The notes under the pieces: model-generated
Databases searched by the model: none
What the model saw: only the letters and a program-made list of their open reading frames with translations
What the model was told of the DNA's origin: nothing
Assembly: GCF_051014685.1 (NCBI RefSeq)
Contig: NW_027478891.1
Coordinates: 186,001 to 250,000 of the forward strand
Source: Ptiloglossa arizonensis
Taxonomy: Eukaryota > Arthropoda > Insecta > Hymenoptera > Colletidae
Length of the DNA stretch: 64,000 nt
Direction of reading: 5' to 3'
Shown: piece by piece, positions 1-12,500 of the stretch
Position numbering within the stretch: the stretch's first letter is position 1
Layout of the letters: the number at the start of each line of letters is the position of its first letter
Program-made: the position numbers and the translations under genes

Positions 1-526
1 GAGGAACTGAAAATTTTCGCAATTCTGATGCTCGAAACGAATAACTAGAACGGCCTAGGGGAAAAGTGCGCATACCGTTGTAATCGGGCGAGTTTCTACT
101 TTCAGAAGCAACAGAAATTTTGCGGATTGGTCAATCCGTTCGCGAGATATGGCAGTTTGGAGGTAAGAAACGCTTGAGAAACTCAAAATTATCGCAGTTC
201 TGATGCTCGAAACGAATGACTAGAACGGCGTAGGGGAGAAGTACGCATACCGTTGTAATCGGGCGAGTTTCTACTTTCAGATGCAACAGAAATTATGCGG
301 ATTGGTCAATCCGTTCGCGAGATATGGCAGTTTGGAGGTAAGAATCGCTTGAGAAACTCAAAATTTTCGCAGTTCTGATGCTCGAAACGAATAACTAGAA
401 CGGCCTAGGGGAAAAGTGCGCATACCGTTGTAATCGGGCGAGCTTCTACTTTCAGATGCAACAGAAATTTTGCGGATTGATCAATCCGTTCGCGAGATAT
501 GGCAGTTTGGAGATAAGAAACGCTTG

Positions 527-622
527 AGAAACTCAAAATTTTCGCAGTTCTGATGCTCGAAACGAGTAACCAGAACGGCCTAGGGGAAAAGTACGCATAC
601 CGTTGTAATCGGGCGAGTTTCT
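527..622. repeat. 8-bp inverted arms half a monomer apart (representative copy)
   Basis: AGAAACTC at monomer positions 2-9 (527-534) is the reverse complement of GAGTTTCT at positions 90-97 (615-622). Their centres are 88 bp apart, almost exactly half of 175, so along the array the two arms alternate about every 87-88 bp. Variants GCGAAACTC, GAGCTTCT and GAGATTCT break the pairing in some monomer types. Confidence 0.7.
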
Positions 623-630
623 ACTTTCAG

Positions 631-687
631 ATGCAACAGAAATTTTGCGGATTGGTCAATCCGTTCGCGAGATATGGCAGTTTGGAG
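631..687 (+). other. Exon-like 57-nt open segment flanked by splice-like signals (representative copy)
   Basis: The segment starts with ATG, has 19 sense codons (MQQKFCGLVNPFARYGSLE) and ends at GAG. Directly upstream is TTTCTACTTTCAG, a good match to a 3' splice acceptor. Directly downstream is GTAAGA, a good 5' splice donor. The next acceptor ends at 805, which would make a 118-nt intron, and TGTAATC lies about 22 nt upstream of the AG as a possible branch site. Since 57 is a multiple of three, splicing of neighbouring monomers would keep the frame. Against a coding role, many copies have amino-acid changes, some have stops (CAATAG, TTTTGAGG, GCGTAATG), and several types lose the donor (GAGATAAG, GATTTAAG) or the acceptor (TTTCATATG, TTTCAAATG). 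Probably chance, but specific enough to record. Confidence 0.35.
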
Positions 688-1122
688 GTAAGAAACGCTT
701 GAGAAACTCAAAATTTTCGCAGTTCTGATGCTCGACACGAATAACTAGAACGGCCTAGGGGAAAAGTGCGCATACCGTTGTAATCGGGCGAGTTTCTACT
801 TTCAGATGCAACAGAAATTTTGCGGATTGGTCAATCCGTTCGCGAGATATGGCAGTTTGGAGGTAAGAAACGCTTGAGAAACTCAAAATTTTCGCAGTTC
901 TGATGCTCGACACGAATAACTAGAACGGCCTAGGGGCAAAGTGTGCATACCGTTGTGATCGGGCGAGATTCTACTTTCAGATGCAACAGAAATTTTGCGG
1001 ATTGGTCGATCCGTTCGCGAGATGTGGCAGTTTGGAGGTAAGAAACGCTTGAGAAACTCAAAATTTTCGCAGTTCTAATGCTCGAAACGAGTAACTAGAA
1101 CGGCATAGGGGAAAAGTACGCA

Positions 1123-1139
1123 TATCGTTGTAATCGGGC
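1123..1139 (+). other. CENP-B-box-like motif, best variant (representative copy)
   Basis: The mammalian CENP-B box has the core NTTCGNNNNANNCGGGN. Here the bases TATCGTTGTAATCGGGC match eight of the nine fixed positions; the one mismatch is A for the first T. The usual monomer variant has ACCG in place of ATCG and matches seven of nine. The CATATCG form occurs in about 16 monomers, at 1121, 2171, 3221, 11271, 12146, 19845, 23695, 25095, 25620, 26844, 27894, 30168, 34543, 35593, 37343 and 38393. Whether any protein binds is unknown. CENP-B itself is a mammalian protein derived from a pogo-like transposase, and related motifs have been reported in satellites of other groups. Confidence 0.45.
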
Positions 1140-1172
1140 GAGTTTCTACTTTCAGATGCAACAGAAATTTTG

Positions 1173-1188
1173 CGGATTGATCAATCCG
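1173..1188. repeat. Perfect 16-bp palindrome in GATCA-type monomers (representative copy)
   Basis: CGGATTGATCAATCCG is its own reverse complement. The commoner variant has GT at the centre and keeps two 7-bp arms. The site lies at monomer positions 123-138, inside the 57-nt open segment. The perfect form occurs in the TTCTAATG monomers on the left and in the GAGCTTC monomers throughout the right-hand zone. It could be a protein-binding dyad or a cruciform-prone site; nothing here shows which. Confidence 0.85.
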
Positions 1189-3930
1189 TTCGCGAGATAT
1201 GGCAGTTTGGAGATAAGAAACGCTTGAGAAACTCAAAATTTTCGCAGTTCTGATGCTCGAAATGAGTAACTAGAACGGCCTAGGGGAAAAGTACGCATAC
1301 CGTTGTAATCGGGAGAGTTTCTACTTTCAGATGCAACAGAAATTTTGCGGATTGGTCAATCCGTTCGCGAGATATGGCAGTTTGGAGGTAAGAAACGCTT
1401 GAGAAACTCAAAATTTTCGCAGTTCTGATGCTCGACACGAATAACTAGAACGGCCTAGGGGAAAAGTGCGCATACCGTTGTAATCGGGCGAGTTTCTACT
1501 TTCAGATGCAACAGAAATTTTGCGGATTGGTCAATCCGTTCGCGAGATATGGCAGTTTGGAGGTAAGAAACGCTTGAGAAACTCAAAATTTTCGCAGTTC
1601 TGATGCTCGACACGAATAACTAGAACGGCCTAGGGGCAAAGTGCGCATACCGTTGTAATCGGGCGAGTTTCTACTTTCAGATGCAACAGAAATTTTGCGG
1701 ATTGGTCGATCCGTTCGCGAGATGTGGCAGTTTGGAAGTAAGAAACGCTTGCGAAACTCAAAATTTTCGCAGTTCTGATGCTCGAAACGAGTAACTAGAA
1801 CGGCCTAGGGGAAAAGTGCGCATACCGTTGTAATCGGGCGAGTTTCTACTTTCAGAAGCAACAGAAATTTTGCGGATTGGTCAATCCGTTCGCGAGATAT
1901 GGCAGTTTGGAAGTAAGAAACGCTTGAGAAACTCAAAATTTTCGCAGTTCTGATGCTCGACACGAATAACTAGAACGGCCTAGGGGCAAAGTGTGCATAC
2001 CGTTGTAATCGGGCGAGATTCTACTTTCAGATGCAACAGAAATTTTGCGGATTGGTCGATCCGTTCGCGAGATGTGGCAGTTTGGAGGTAAGAAACGCTT
2101 GAGAAACTCAAAATTTTCGCAGTTCTAATGCTCGAAACGAGTAACTAGAACGGCATAGGGGAAAAGTACGCATATCGTTGTAATCGGGCGAGTTTCTACT
2201 TTCAGATGCAACAGAAATTTTGCGGATTGATCAATCCGTTCGCGAGATATGGCAGTTTGGAGATAAGAAACGCTTGAGAAACTCAAAATTTTCGCAGTTC
2301 TGATGCTCGAAATGAGTAACTAGAACGGCCTAGGGGAAAAGTACGCATACCGTTGTAATCGGGAGAGTTTCTACTTTCAGATGCAACAGAAATTTTGCGG
2401 ATTGGTCAATCCGTTCGCGAGATATGGCAGTTTGGAGGTAAGAAACGCTTGAGAAACTCAAAATTTTCGCAGTTCTGATGCTCGACACGAATAACTAGAA
2501 CGGCCTAGGGGAAAAGTGCGCATACCGTTGTAATCGGGCGAGTTTCTACTTTCAGATGCAACAGAAATTTTGCGGATTGGTCAATCCGTTCGCGAGATAT
2601 GGCAGTTTGGAGGTAAGAAACGCTTGAGAAACTCAAAATTTTCGCAGTTCTGATGCTCGACACGAATAACTAGAACGGCCTAGGGGCAAAGTGCGCATAC
2701 CGTTGTAATCGGGCGAGTTTCTACTTTCAGATGCAACAGAAATTTTGCGGATTGGTCGATCCGTTCGCGAGATGTGGCAGTTTGGAAGTAAGAAACGCTT
2801 GCGAAACTCAAAATTTTCGCAGTTCTGATGCTCGAAACGAGTAACTAGAACGGCCTAGGGGAAAAGTGCGCATACCGTTGTAATCGGGCGAGTTTCTACT
2901 TTCAGAAGCAACAGAAATTTTGCGGATTGGTCAATCCGTTCGCGAGATATGGCAGTTTGGAAGTAAGAAACGCTTGAGAAACTCAAAATTTTCGCAGTTC
3001 TGATGCTCGACACGAATAACTAGAACGGCCTAGGGGCAAAGTGTGCATACCGTTGTAATCGGGCGAGATTCTACTTTCAGATGCAACAGAAATTTTGCGG
3101 ATTGGTCGATCCGTTCGCGAGATGTGGCAGTTTGGAGATAAGAAACGCTTGAGAAACTCAAAATTTTCGCAGTTCTAATGCTCGAAACGAGTAACTAGAA
3201 CGGCATAGGGGAAAAGTACGCATATCGTTGTAATCGGGCGAGTTTCTACTTTCAGATGCAACAGAAATTTTGCGGATTGATCAATCCGTTCGCGAGATAT
3301 GGCAGTTTGGAGATAAGAAACGCTTGAGAAACTCAAAATTTTCGCAGTTCTGATGCTCGAAATGAGTAACTAGAACGGCCTAGGGGAAAAGTACGCATAC
3401 CGTTGTAATCGGGAGAGTTTCTACTTTCAGATGCAACAGAAATTTTGCGGATTGGTCAATCCGTTCGCGAGATATGGCAGTTTGGAGGTAAGAAACGCTT
3501 GAGAAACTCAAAATTTTCGCAGTTCTGATGCTCGACACGAATAACTAGAACGGCCTAGGGGAAAAGTGCGCATACCGTTGTAATCGGGCGAGTTTCTACT
3601 TTCAGATGCAACAGAAATTTTGCGGATTGGTCAATCCGTTCGCGAGATATGGCAGTTTGGAGGTAAGAAACGCTTGAGAAACTCAAAATTTTCGCAGTTC
3701 TGATGCTCGACACGAATAACTAGAACGGCCTAGGGGCAAAGTGCGCATACCGTTGTAATCGGGCGAGTTTCTACTTTCAGATGCAACAGAAATTTTGCGG
3801 ATTGGTCGATCCGTTCGCGAGATGTGGCAGTTTGGAAGTAAGAAACGCTTGCGGAACTCAAAATTTTCGCAGTTCTGATGCTCGAAACGAGTAACTAGAA
3901 CGGCCTAGGGGAAAAGTGCGCATACCGTTG

Positions 3931-5600
3931 TAATCGGGCGAGTTTCTACTTTCAGATGCAACAGAAATTTTGCGGATTGGTCAATCCGTTCGCGAGAAAT
4001 GGCAGTTTGGAGGTAAGAAACGCTTGAGAAACTCAAAATTTTCGCAGTTCTGATGCTCGACACGAATAACTAGAACGGCCTAGTGGAAAAGTGCGCATAC
4101 CGTTGTAATCGGGCGAGCTTCTACTTTCAGATGGCACAGAAATTTTGCGGATTGATCAATCCGTTCGCGAGATATGGCAGTTTGGAGGTAAGAAACGCTT
4201 GAGAAACTCAAAATTTTCGCAGTTCTGATGCTCGAAACGAATAACTAGAACGGCCTAGGGGAAAAGTGCGCATACCGTTGCAATCGGGCGAGTTTCTACT
4301 TTCAGATGCAACAGAAATTATGCGGATTGGTCAATCCGTTCGCGAGATATGGCCGTTTGGATGTAAGAAACGCTTGAGAAACTCAAAATTTTCGCAGTTC
4401 TGATGCTCGACACGAATAACTAGAACGGCCTAGTGGAAAAGTGCGCATACCGTTGTAATCGGGCGAGTTTCTACTTTCAGATGGCACAGAAATTTTGCGG
4501 ATTGATCAATCCGTTCGCGAGATATGGTAGTTTGGAGATAAGAAACGCTTGAGAAACTAAAAATTTTCGCAGTTCTGATGCTCGAAACGAGTAACTAGAA
4601 CGGCCTAGGGGAAAAGTACGCATACCGTTGTAATCGGTCGAGTTTCTACTTTCAGATGCATCAGAAATTTTGCGGATTGGTCAATCCGTTCGTGAGATAT
4701 GGCAGTTTGGAGGTAAGAAACGCTTGAGAAACTCAAAATTTTCGCAGTTCTGATGCTCGACACGAATAACTAGAACGGCCTAGGGGCAAAGTGCGCATAC
4801 GGTTGTAATCGGTCGAGTTTCTACTTTCAGATGCAACAGATATTTTGCGGATTGGTCGATCCGTTCGCGAGATATGGCAGTTTGGAGGTAAGAAACGCTT
4901 GAGAAACTCAAAATTTTCGCAGTTCTGATGCTCGACACGAATAACTAGAACGGCCTAGGGGAAAAGTGCGCATACCGTTGTAATCGGGCGAGTTTCTACT
5001 TTCAGATGCAACAGAAATTTTGCGGATTGGTCAATCCGTTCGCGAGATATGGCAGTTTGGAGGTAAGAAACGCTTGAGAAACTCAAAATTTTCGCAGTTC
5101 TGTTGCTCGACACGAATAACTAGAACGGCCTAGGGGCAAAGTGCGCATACCGTTGTAATCGGGCGAGTTTCTACTTTCAGATGCAACAGAAATTTTGCGG
5201 ATTGGTCGATCCGTTCGCGAGATGTGGCAGTTTGGAAGTAAGAAACGCTTGCGAAACTCAAAATTTTCGCAGTTCTGATGCTCGAAACGAGTAACTAGAA
5301 CGGCCTAGGGGAAAAGTGCGCATACCGTTGTAATCGGGCGAGTTTCTACTTTCAGATGCAACAGAAATTTTGCGGATTGGTCGATCCGTTCGCGAGATGT
5401 GGCAGTTTGGAAGTAAGAAACGCTTGCGAAACTCAAAATTTTCGCAGTTCTGATGCTCGAAACGAGTAACTAGAACGGCCTAGGGGAAAAGTGCGCATAC
5501 CGTTGTAATCGGGCGAGTTTCTACTTTCAGATGCAACAGAAATTTTGCGGATTGGTCAATCCGTTCGCGAGAAATGGCAGTTTGGAGGTAAGAAACGCTT
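3931..5600 (+). repeat. Mixed monomers joining the 6-mer and 12-mer blocks
   Basis: Monomers 4201-4880 follow the order found at 6126-6805, an offset of 1925 bases (11 monomers): a GTTGCAATC/AATTATGCGG copy, then CCTAGTGG/ATGGCACAG, then GAGAAACTAAAAAT, then GCATACGGTTG/CAGATATTTT. The copies are close but not identical (ATGCATCAG at about 4657 against ATGCAACAG). From 4901 to 5600 there are GACACG and GCGAAACTC monomers like the end of the 6-mer, with one monomer type repeated at 5251 and 5426. Confidence 0.8.
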
Positions 5601-8600
5601 GAGAAACTCAAAATTTTCGCAGTTCTGATGCTCGACACGAATAACTAGAACGGCCTAGTGGAAAAGTGCGCATACCGTTGTAATCGGGCGAGTTTCTACT
5701 TTCAGATGGCACAGAAATTTTGCGGATTGATCAATCCGTTCGCGAGATATGGCAGTTTGGAGGTAAGAAACGCTTGACAAACTCAAAATTTTCGCAGTTC
5801 TGATGCTCGAAACGAATAACCAGAACCGCCTAGGGGAAAAGTGCGCATACCGTTGTAATCGGGCGAGCTTCTACTTTCAGATGCAACAGAAATTTTGCGG
5901 ATTGATCAATCCGTTCGCGAGATATGGCAGTTTGGAGATAAGAAACGCTTGAGAAACTCAAAATTATCGCAGTTCTGATGCTCGACACGAATAACTAGAA
6001 CGGCCTAGGGGAAAAGTGCGCATACCGTTGCAATCGGGCGAGTTTCTACTTTCAGATGCAACAGAAATTTTGCGGATTGGTCAATCCGTTCCCGAGATAT
6101 GGCAGTTTGGAGGTAAGAAACGCTTGAGAAACTCAAAATTGTGGCAGTTCTGATGCTCGAAACGAATAACTAGAACGGCCTAGGGGAAAAGTGCGCATAC
6201 CGTTGCAATCGGGCGAGTTTCTACTTTCAGATGCAACAGAAATTATGCGGATTGGTCAATCCGTTCGCGAGATATGGCCGTTTGGATGTAAGAAACGCTT
6301 GAGAAACTCAAAATTTTCGCAGTTCTGATGCTCGACACGAATAACTAGAACGGCCTAGTGGAAAAGTGCGCATACCGTTGTAATCGGGCGAGTTTCTACT
6401 TTCAGATGGCACAGAAATTTTGCGGATTGATCAATCCGTTCGCGAGATATGGTAGTTTGGAGATAAGAAACGCTTGAGAAACTAAAAATTTTCGCAGTTC
6501 TGATGCTCGAAACGAGTAACTAGAACGGCCTAGGGGAAAAGTACGCATACCGTTGTAATCGGTCGAGTTTCTACTTTCAGATGCAACAGAAATTTTGCGG
6601 ATTGGTCAATCCGTTCGTGAGATATGGCAGTTTGGAGGTAAGAAACGCTTGAGAAACTCAAAATTTTCGCAGTTCTGATGCTCGACACGAATAACTAGAA
6701 CGGCCTAGGGGCAAAGTGCGCATACGGTTGTAATCGGTCGAGTTTCTACTTTCAGATGCAACAGATATTTTGCGGATTGGTCGATCCGTTCGCGAGATGT
6801 GGCAGTTTGGAAGTAAGAAACGCTTGAGAACTTCAAAATTTTCGCAGTTCTGATGCTCGACACGAATAACCAGAACGGCCTAGGGGAAAAGTGCGCATAC
6901 CGTTGTAATCGGGCGAGTTTCTACTTTCAGATAAAACAGAAATTTTGCGGATTGGTCAATCCGTTCGCGAGATATGGCAGTTTGGAGGTAAGAAACGCTT
7001 GAGAAACTCAAAATTTTCGCAGTTCTGATGCTCGACACGAATAACCAGAACGGCCTAGGGGAAAAGTGCGCATACCGTTGTAATCGGGCGAGTTTCTACT
7101 TTCAGATGCAACAGAAATTTTGCGGATTGGTCAATCCGTTCGCGAGATATGGCAGTTTGGAGGTAAGAAACGCTTGAGAAACTCAAAATTTTCGCAGTTC
7201 TGATGCTCGACACGAATAACCAGAACGGCCTAGGGGAAATGTGCGCATACCGTTGTAATCGGGCGAGTTTCTACTTTCAGATGCAACAGAAATTTTGCGG
7301 ATTGGTCAATCCGTTCGCGAGATATGGCAGTTTGGAGGTAAGAAACGCTTGAGAAACTCTAAATTTTCGCAGTTCTGATGCTCGACACGAATAACCAGAA
7401 CGGCCTAGGGGAAAAGTGCGCATACCGTTGTAATCGGGCGAGTTTCTACTTTCAGATGCAACAGAAATTTTGCGGATTGGTCAATCCGTTCGCGAGATAT
7501 GGCAGTTTGGAGGTAAGAAACGCTTGAGAAACTCAAAATTTTCGCAGTTCTGATGCTCGACACGAATAACCAGAACGGCCTAGGGGAAATGTGCGCATAC
7601 CGTTGTAATCGGGCGAGTTTCTACTTTCAGATGCAACAGAAATTTTGCGGATTGGTCAATCCGTTCGCGAGAAATGGCAGTTTGGAGGTAAGAAACGCTT
7701 GAGAAACTCAAAATTTTCGCAGTTCTGATGCTCGACACGAATAACTAGAACGGCCTAGTGGAAAAGTGCGCATACCGTTGTAATCGGGCGAGTTTCTACT
7801 TTCAGATGGCACAGAAATTTTGCGGATTGATCAATCCGTTCGCGAGATATGGCAGTTTGGAGGTAAGAAACGCTTGAGAAACTCAAAATTTTCGCAGTTC
7901 TGATGCTCGAAACGAATAACCAGAACCGCCTAGGGGAAAAGTGCGCATACCGTTGTAATCGGGCGAGCTTCTACTTTCAGATGCAACAGAAATTTTGCGG
8001 ATTGATCAATCCGTTCGCGAGATATGGCAGTTTGGAGATAAGAAACGCTTGAGAAACTCAAAATTATCGCAGTTCTGATGCTCGACACGAATAACTAGAA
8101 CGGCCTAGGGGAAAAGTGCGCATACCGTTGCAATCGGGCGAGTTTCTACTTTCAGATGCAACAGAAATTTTGCGGATTGGTCAATCCGTTCCCGAGATAT
8201 GGCAGTTTGGAGGTAAGAAACGCTTGAGAAACTCAAAATTGTGGCAGTTCTGATGCTCGAAACGAATAACTAGAACGGCCTAGGGGAAAAGTGCGCATAC
8301 CGTTGCAATCGGGCGAGTTTCTACTTTCAGATGCAACAGAAATTATGCGGATTGGTCAATCCGTTCGCGAGATATGGCCGTTTGGATGTAAGAAACGCTT
8401 GAGAAACTCAAAATTTTCGCAGTTCTGATGCTCGACACGAATAACTAGAACGGCCTAGTGGAAAAGTGCGCATACCGTTGTAATCGGGCGAGTTTCTACT
8501 TTCAGATGGCACAGAAATTTTGCGGATTGATCAATCCGTTCGCGAGATATGGTAGTTTGGAGATAAGAAACGCTTGAGAAACTAAAAATTTTCGCAGTTC

Positions 8601-9510
8601 TGATGCTCGAAACGAGTAACTAGAACGGCCTAGGGGAAAAGTACGCATACCGTTGTAATCGGTCGAGTTTCTACTTTCAGATGCAACAGAAATTTTGCGG
8701 ATTGGTCAATCCGTTCGTGAGATATGGCAGTTTGGAGGTAAGAAACGCTTGAGAAACTCAAAATTTTCGCAGTTCTGATGCTCGACACGAATAACTAGAA
8801 CGGCCTAGGGGCAAAGTGCGCATACGGTTGTAATCGGTCGAGTTTCTACTTTCAGATGCAACAGATATTTTGCGGATTGGTCGATCCGTTCGCGAGATGT
8901 GGCAGTTTGGAAGTAAGAAACGCTTGAGAACTTCAAAATTTTCGCAGTTCTGATGCTCGACACGAATAACCAGAACGGCCTAGGGGAAAAGTGCGCATAC
9001 CGTTGTAATCGGGCGAGTTTCTACTTTCAGATAAAACAGAAATTTTGCGGATTGGTCAATCCGTTCGCGAGATATGGCAGTTTGGAGGTAAGAAACGCTT
9101 GAGAAACTCAAAATTTTCGCAGTTCTGATGCTCGACACGAATAACCAGAACGGCCTAGGGGAAAAGTGCGCATACCGTTGTAATCGGGCGAGTTTCTACT
9201 TTCAGATGCAACAGAAATTTTGCGGATTGGTCAATCCGTTCGCGAGATATGGCAGTTTGGAGGTAAGAAACGCTTGAGAAACTCAAAATTTTCGCAGTTC
9301 TGATGCTCGACACGAATAACCAGAACGGCCTAGGGGAAATGTGCGCATACCGTTGTAATCGGGCGAGTTTCTACTTTCAGATGCAACAGAAATTTTGCGG
9401 ATTGGTCAATCCGTTCGCGAGATATGGCAGTTTGGAGGTAAGAAACGCTTGAGAAACTCTAAATTTTCGCAGTTCTGATGCTCGACACGAATAACCAGAA
9501 CGGCCTAGGG
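5601..9510 (+). repeat. Higher-order repeat, 12 monomers (2100 bp), about 1.9 copies
   Basis: The monomer order from 5601 recurs from 7701. Shared rare markers include CCTAGTGG with ATGGCACAG, CAGAACCGCC with GAGCTTC, CCGTTCCCGAG, AAAATTGTGGCAG (6126 and 8226), GAGAAACTAAAAAT (6476 and 8576), GAGAACTTC and the ATAAAACAG variant. The match continues to about 9510. There the monomer at 9451 switches to a CCGTTCCCGAG type, and the order jumps back eight monomers (8226 is followed again at 9626). Only scattered single-base differences separate the copies, such as GACAAACTC at about 5776. Confidence 0.92.
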
Positions 9511-12500
9511 GCAAAGTGCGCATAGCATTGTAATCGGGCGAGTTTCTACTTTCAGATGCAACAGAAATTTTGCGGATTGGTCAATCCGTTCCCGAGATAT
9601 GGCAGTTTGGAGGTAAGAAACGCTTGAGAAACTCAAAATTGTGGCAGTTCTGATGCTCGAAACGAATAACTAGAACGGCCTAGGGGAAAAGTGCGCATAC
9701 CGTTGCAATCGGGCGAGTTTCTACTTTCAGATGCAACAGAAATTATGCGGATTGGTCAATCCGTTCGCGAGATATGGCCGTTTGGATGTAAGAAACGCTT
9801 GAGAAACTCAAAATTTTCGCAGTTCTGATGCTCGACACGAATAACTAGAACGGCCTAGTGGAAAAGTGCGCATACCGTTGTAATCGGGCGAGTTTCTACT
9901 TTCAGATGGCACAGAAATTTTGCGGATTGATCAATCCGTTCGCGAGATATGGTAGTTTGGAGATAAGAAACGCTTGAGAAACTAAAAATTTTCGCAGTTC
10001 TGATGCTCGAAACGAGTAACTAGAACGGCCTAGGGGAAAAGTACGCATACCGTTGTAATCGGTCGAGTTTCTACTTTCAGATGCAACAGAAATTTTGCGG
10101 ATTGATTAATCCGTTCGCGAGATATGGCAGTTTGGAGATAAGAAACGCTTGAGAAACTCAAAATTTTCGCAGTTCTGATGCTCGACACGAATAACTAGAA
10201 CGGCCTAGGGGCAAAGTGCGCATACGGTTGTAATCGGTCGAGTTTCTACTTTCAGATGCAACAGATATTTTGCGGATTGGTCGATCCGTTCGCGAGATGT
10301 GGCAGTTTGGAAGTAAGAAACGCTTGAGAAACTCAAAATTTTCGCAGTTCTGATGCTCGACACGAATAACTAGAACGGCCTAGGGGAAAAGTACGCATAC
10401 CGTTGTAATCGGTCGAGTTTCTACTTTCAGATGCAACAGAAATTTTGCGGATTGGTCAATCCGTTCGTGAGATATGGCAGTTTGGAGGTAAGAAACGCTT
10501 GAGAAACTCAAAATTTTCGCAGTTCTGATGCTCGACACGAATAACTAGAACGGCCTAGGGGCAAAGTGCGCATACGGTTGTAATCGGTCGAGTTTCTACT
10601 TTCAGATGCAACAGATATTTTGCGGATTGGTCGATCCGTTCGCGAGATGTGGCAGTTTGGAAGTAAGAAACGCTTGAGAACTTCAAAATTTTCGCAGTTC
10701 TGATGCTCGACACGAATAACCAGAACGGCCTAGGGGAAAAGTGCGCATACCGTTGTAATCGGGCGAGTTTCTACTTTCAGATAAAACAGAAATTTTGCGG
10801 ATTGGTCAATCCGTTCGCGAGATATGGCAGTTTGGAGGTAAGAAACGCTTGAGAAACTCAAAATTTTCGCAGTTCTGATGCTCGACACGAATAACCAGAA
10901 CGGCCTAGGGGAAAAGTGCGCATACCGTTGTAATCTGGCGAGTTTCTACTTTCAGAAGCAACAGAAATTTTGCGGATTGGTCAATCCGTTCGCGAGATAT
11001 GGCAGTTTGGAAGTAAGAAACGCTTGAGAGACTCAAAATTTTCGCAGTTCTGATGCTCGACACGAATAACTAGAACGGCCTAGGGGCAAAGTGTGCATGC
11101 CGTTGTAATCGGGCGAGATTCTACTTTCAGATGCAACAGAAATTTTGCGGATTGGTCGATCCGTTCGCGAGATGTGGCAGTTTGGAGGTAAGAAACGCTT
11201 GAGAAACTCAAAATTTTCGCAGTTCTAATGCTCGAAACGAGTAACTAGAACGGCATAGGGGAAAAGTACGCATATCGTTGTAATCGGGCGAGTTTCTACT
11301 TTCAGATGCAACAGAAATTTTGCGGATTGATCAATCCGTTCGCGAGATATGGCAGTTTGGAGATAAGAAACGCTTGAGAAACTCAAAATTTTCGCAGTTC
11401 TGATGCTCGAAATGAGTAACTAGAACGGCCTAGGGGAAAAGTACGCATACCGTTGTAATCGGGAGAGTTTCTACTTTCAGATGCAACAGAAATTTTGCGG
11501 ATTGGTCAATCCGTTCGCGAGATATGGCAGTTTGGAGGTAAGAAACGCTTGAGAAACTCAAAATTTTCGCAGTTCTGATGCTCGACACGAATAACTAGAA
11601 CGGCCTAGGGGAAAAGTGCGCATACCGTTGTAATCGGGCGAGTTTCTACTTTCAGATGCAACAGAAATTTTGCGGATTGGTCGATCCGTTCGCGAGATGT
11701 GGCAGTTTGGAAGTAAGAAACGCTTGCGAAACTCAAAATTTTCGCAGTTCTGATGCTCGAAACAAGTAACTAGAACGGCCTAGGGGAAAAGTGCGCATAC
11801 CGTTGTAATCGGGCGAGTTTCTACTTTCAGAAGCAACAGAAATTTTGCGGATTGGTCAATCCGTTCGCGAGATATGGCAGTTTGGAAGTAAGAAACGCTT
11901 GAGAAACTCAAAATTTTCGCAGTTCTGATGCTCGACACGAATAACTAGAACGGCCTAGGGGCAAAGTGTGCATACCGTTGTAATCGGGCGAGATTCTACT
12001 TTCAGATGCAACAGAAATTTTGCGGATTGGTCGATCCGTTCGCGAGATGTGGCAGTTTGGAGATAAGAAACGCTTGAGAAACTCAAAATTTTCGCAGTTC
12101 TAATGCTCGAAACGAGTAACTAGAACGGCATAGGGGAAAAGTACGCATATCGTTGTAATCGGGCGAGTTTCTACTTTCAGATGCAACAGAAATTTTGCGG
12201 ATTGATCAATCCGTTCGCGAGATATGGCAGTTTGGAGATAAGAAACGCTTGAGAAACTCAAAATTTTCGCAGTTCTGATGCTCGAAATGAGTAACTAGAA
12301 CGGCCTAGGGGAAAAGTACGCATACCGTTGTAATCGGGAGAGTTTCTACTTTCAGATGCAACAGAAATTTTGCGGATTGGTCAAACCGTTCGCGAGATAT
12401 GGCAGTTTGGAGGTAAGAAACGCTTGAGAAACTCAAAATTTTCGCAGTTCTGATGCTCGACACGAATAACTAGAACGGCCTAGGGGAAAAGTGCGCATAC

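Larger units (their letters stand above)
1..875 (+). repeat. Five lead-in monomers without a visible higher-order unit
   Basis: These five monomers start at 1, 176, 351, 526 and 701. The first has the unusual opening GAGGAACTG and GCAATTCTG, which reappears near 24500, 26075 and 43573. The second carries GAATGACTAGAACGGCGTAG and AAATTATGCGG, a type common later near 15400, 18900 and right of 43 kb. Their order does not match the 6-mer that begins at 876, so they are either the edge of another block continuing to the left or shuffled copies. Confidence 0.8.
876..3930 (+). repeat. Higher-order repeat, 6 monomers (1050 bp), about 2.9 copies
   Basis: Diagnostic variants recur at exactly 1050 bases. 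The monomer with TTCTAATG, CGGCATAGGG and CATATCG starts at 1051, 2101 and 3151. The AAATGAG monomer with GGGAGAG starts at 1226, 2276 and 3326. The monomer opening GCGAAACTC starts at 1751 and 2801. Unit starts are 876, 1926 and 2976. The third unit breaks inside the monomer at 3851, whose second half (ATGCAAC, GAGAAATGG) switches to the type seen at 5426. The same six-monomer order, complete or shortened, is found again at 11026-12600, 26600-30400 and 34300-38700, so this looks like an older unit copied into later blocks. Confidence 0.93.
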
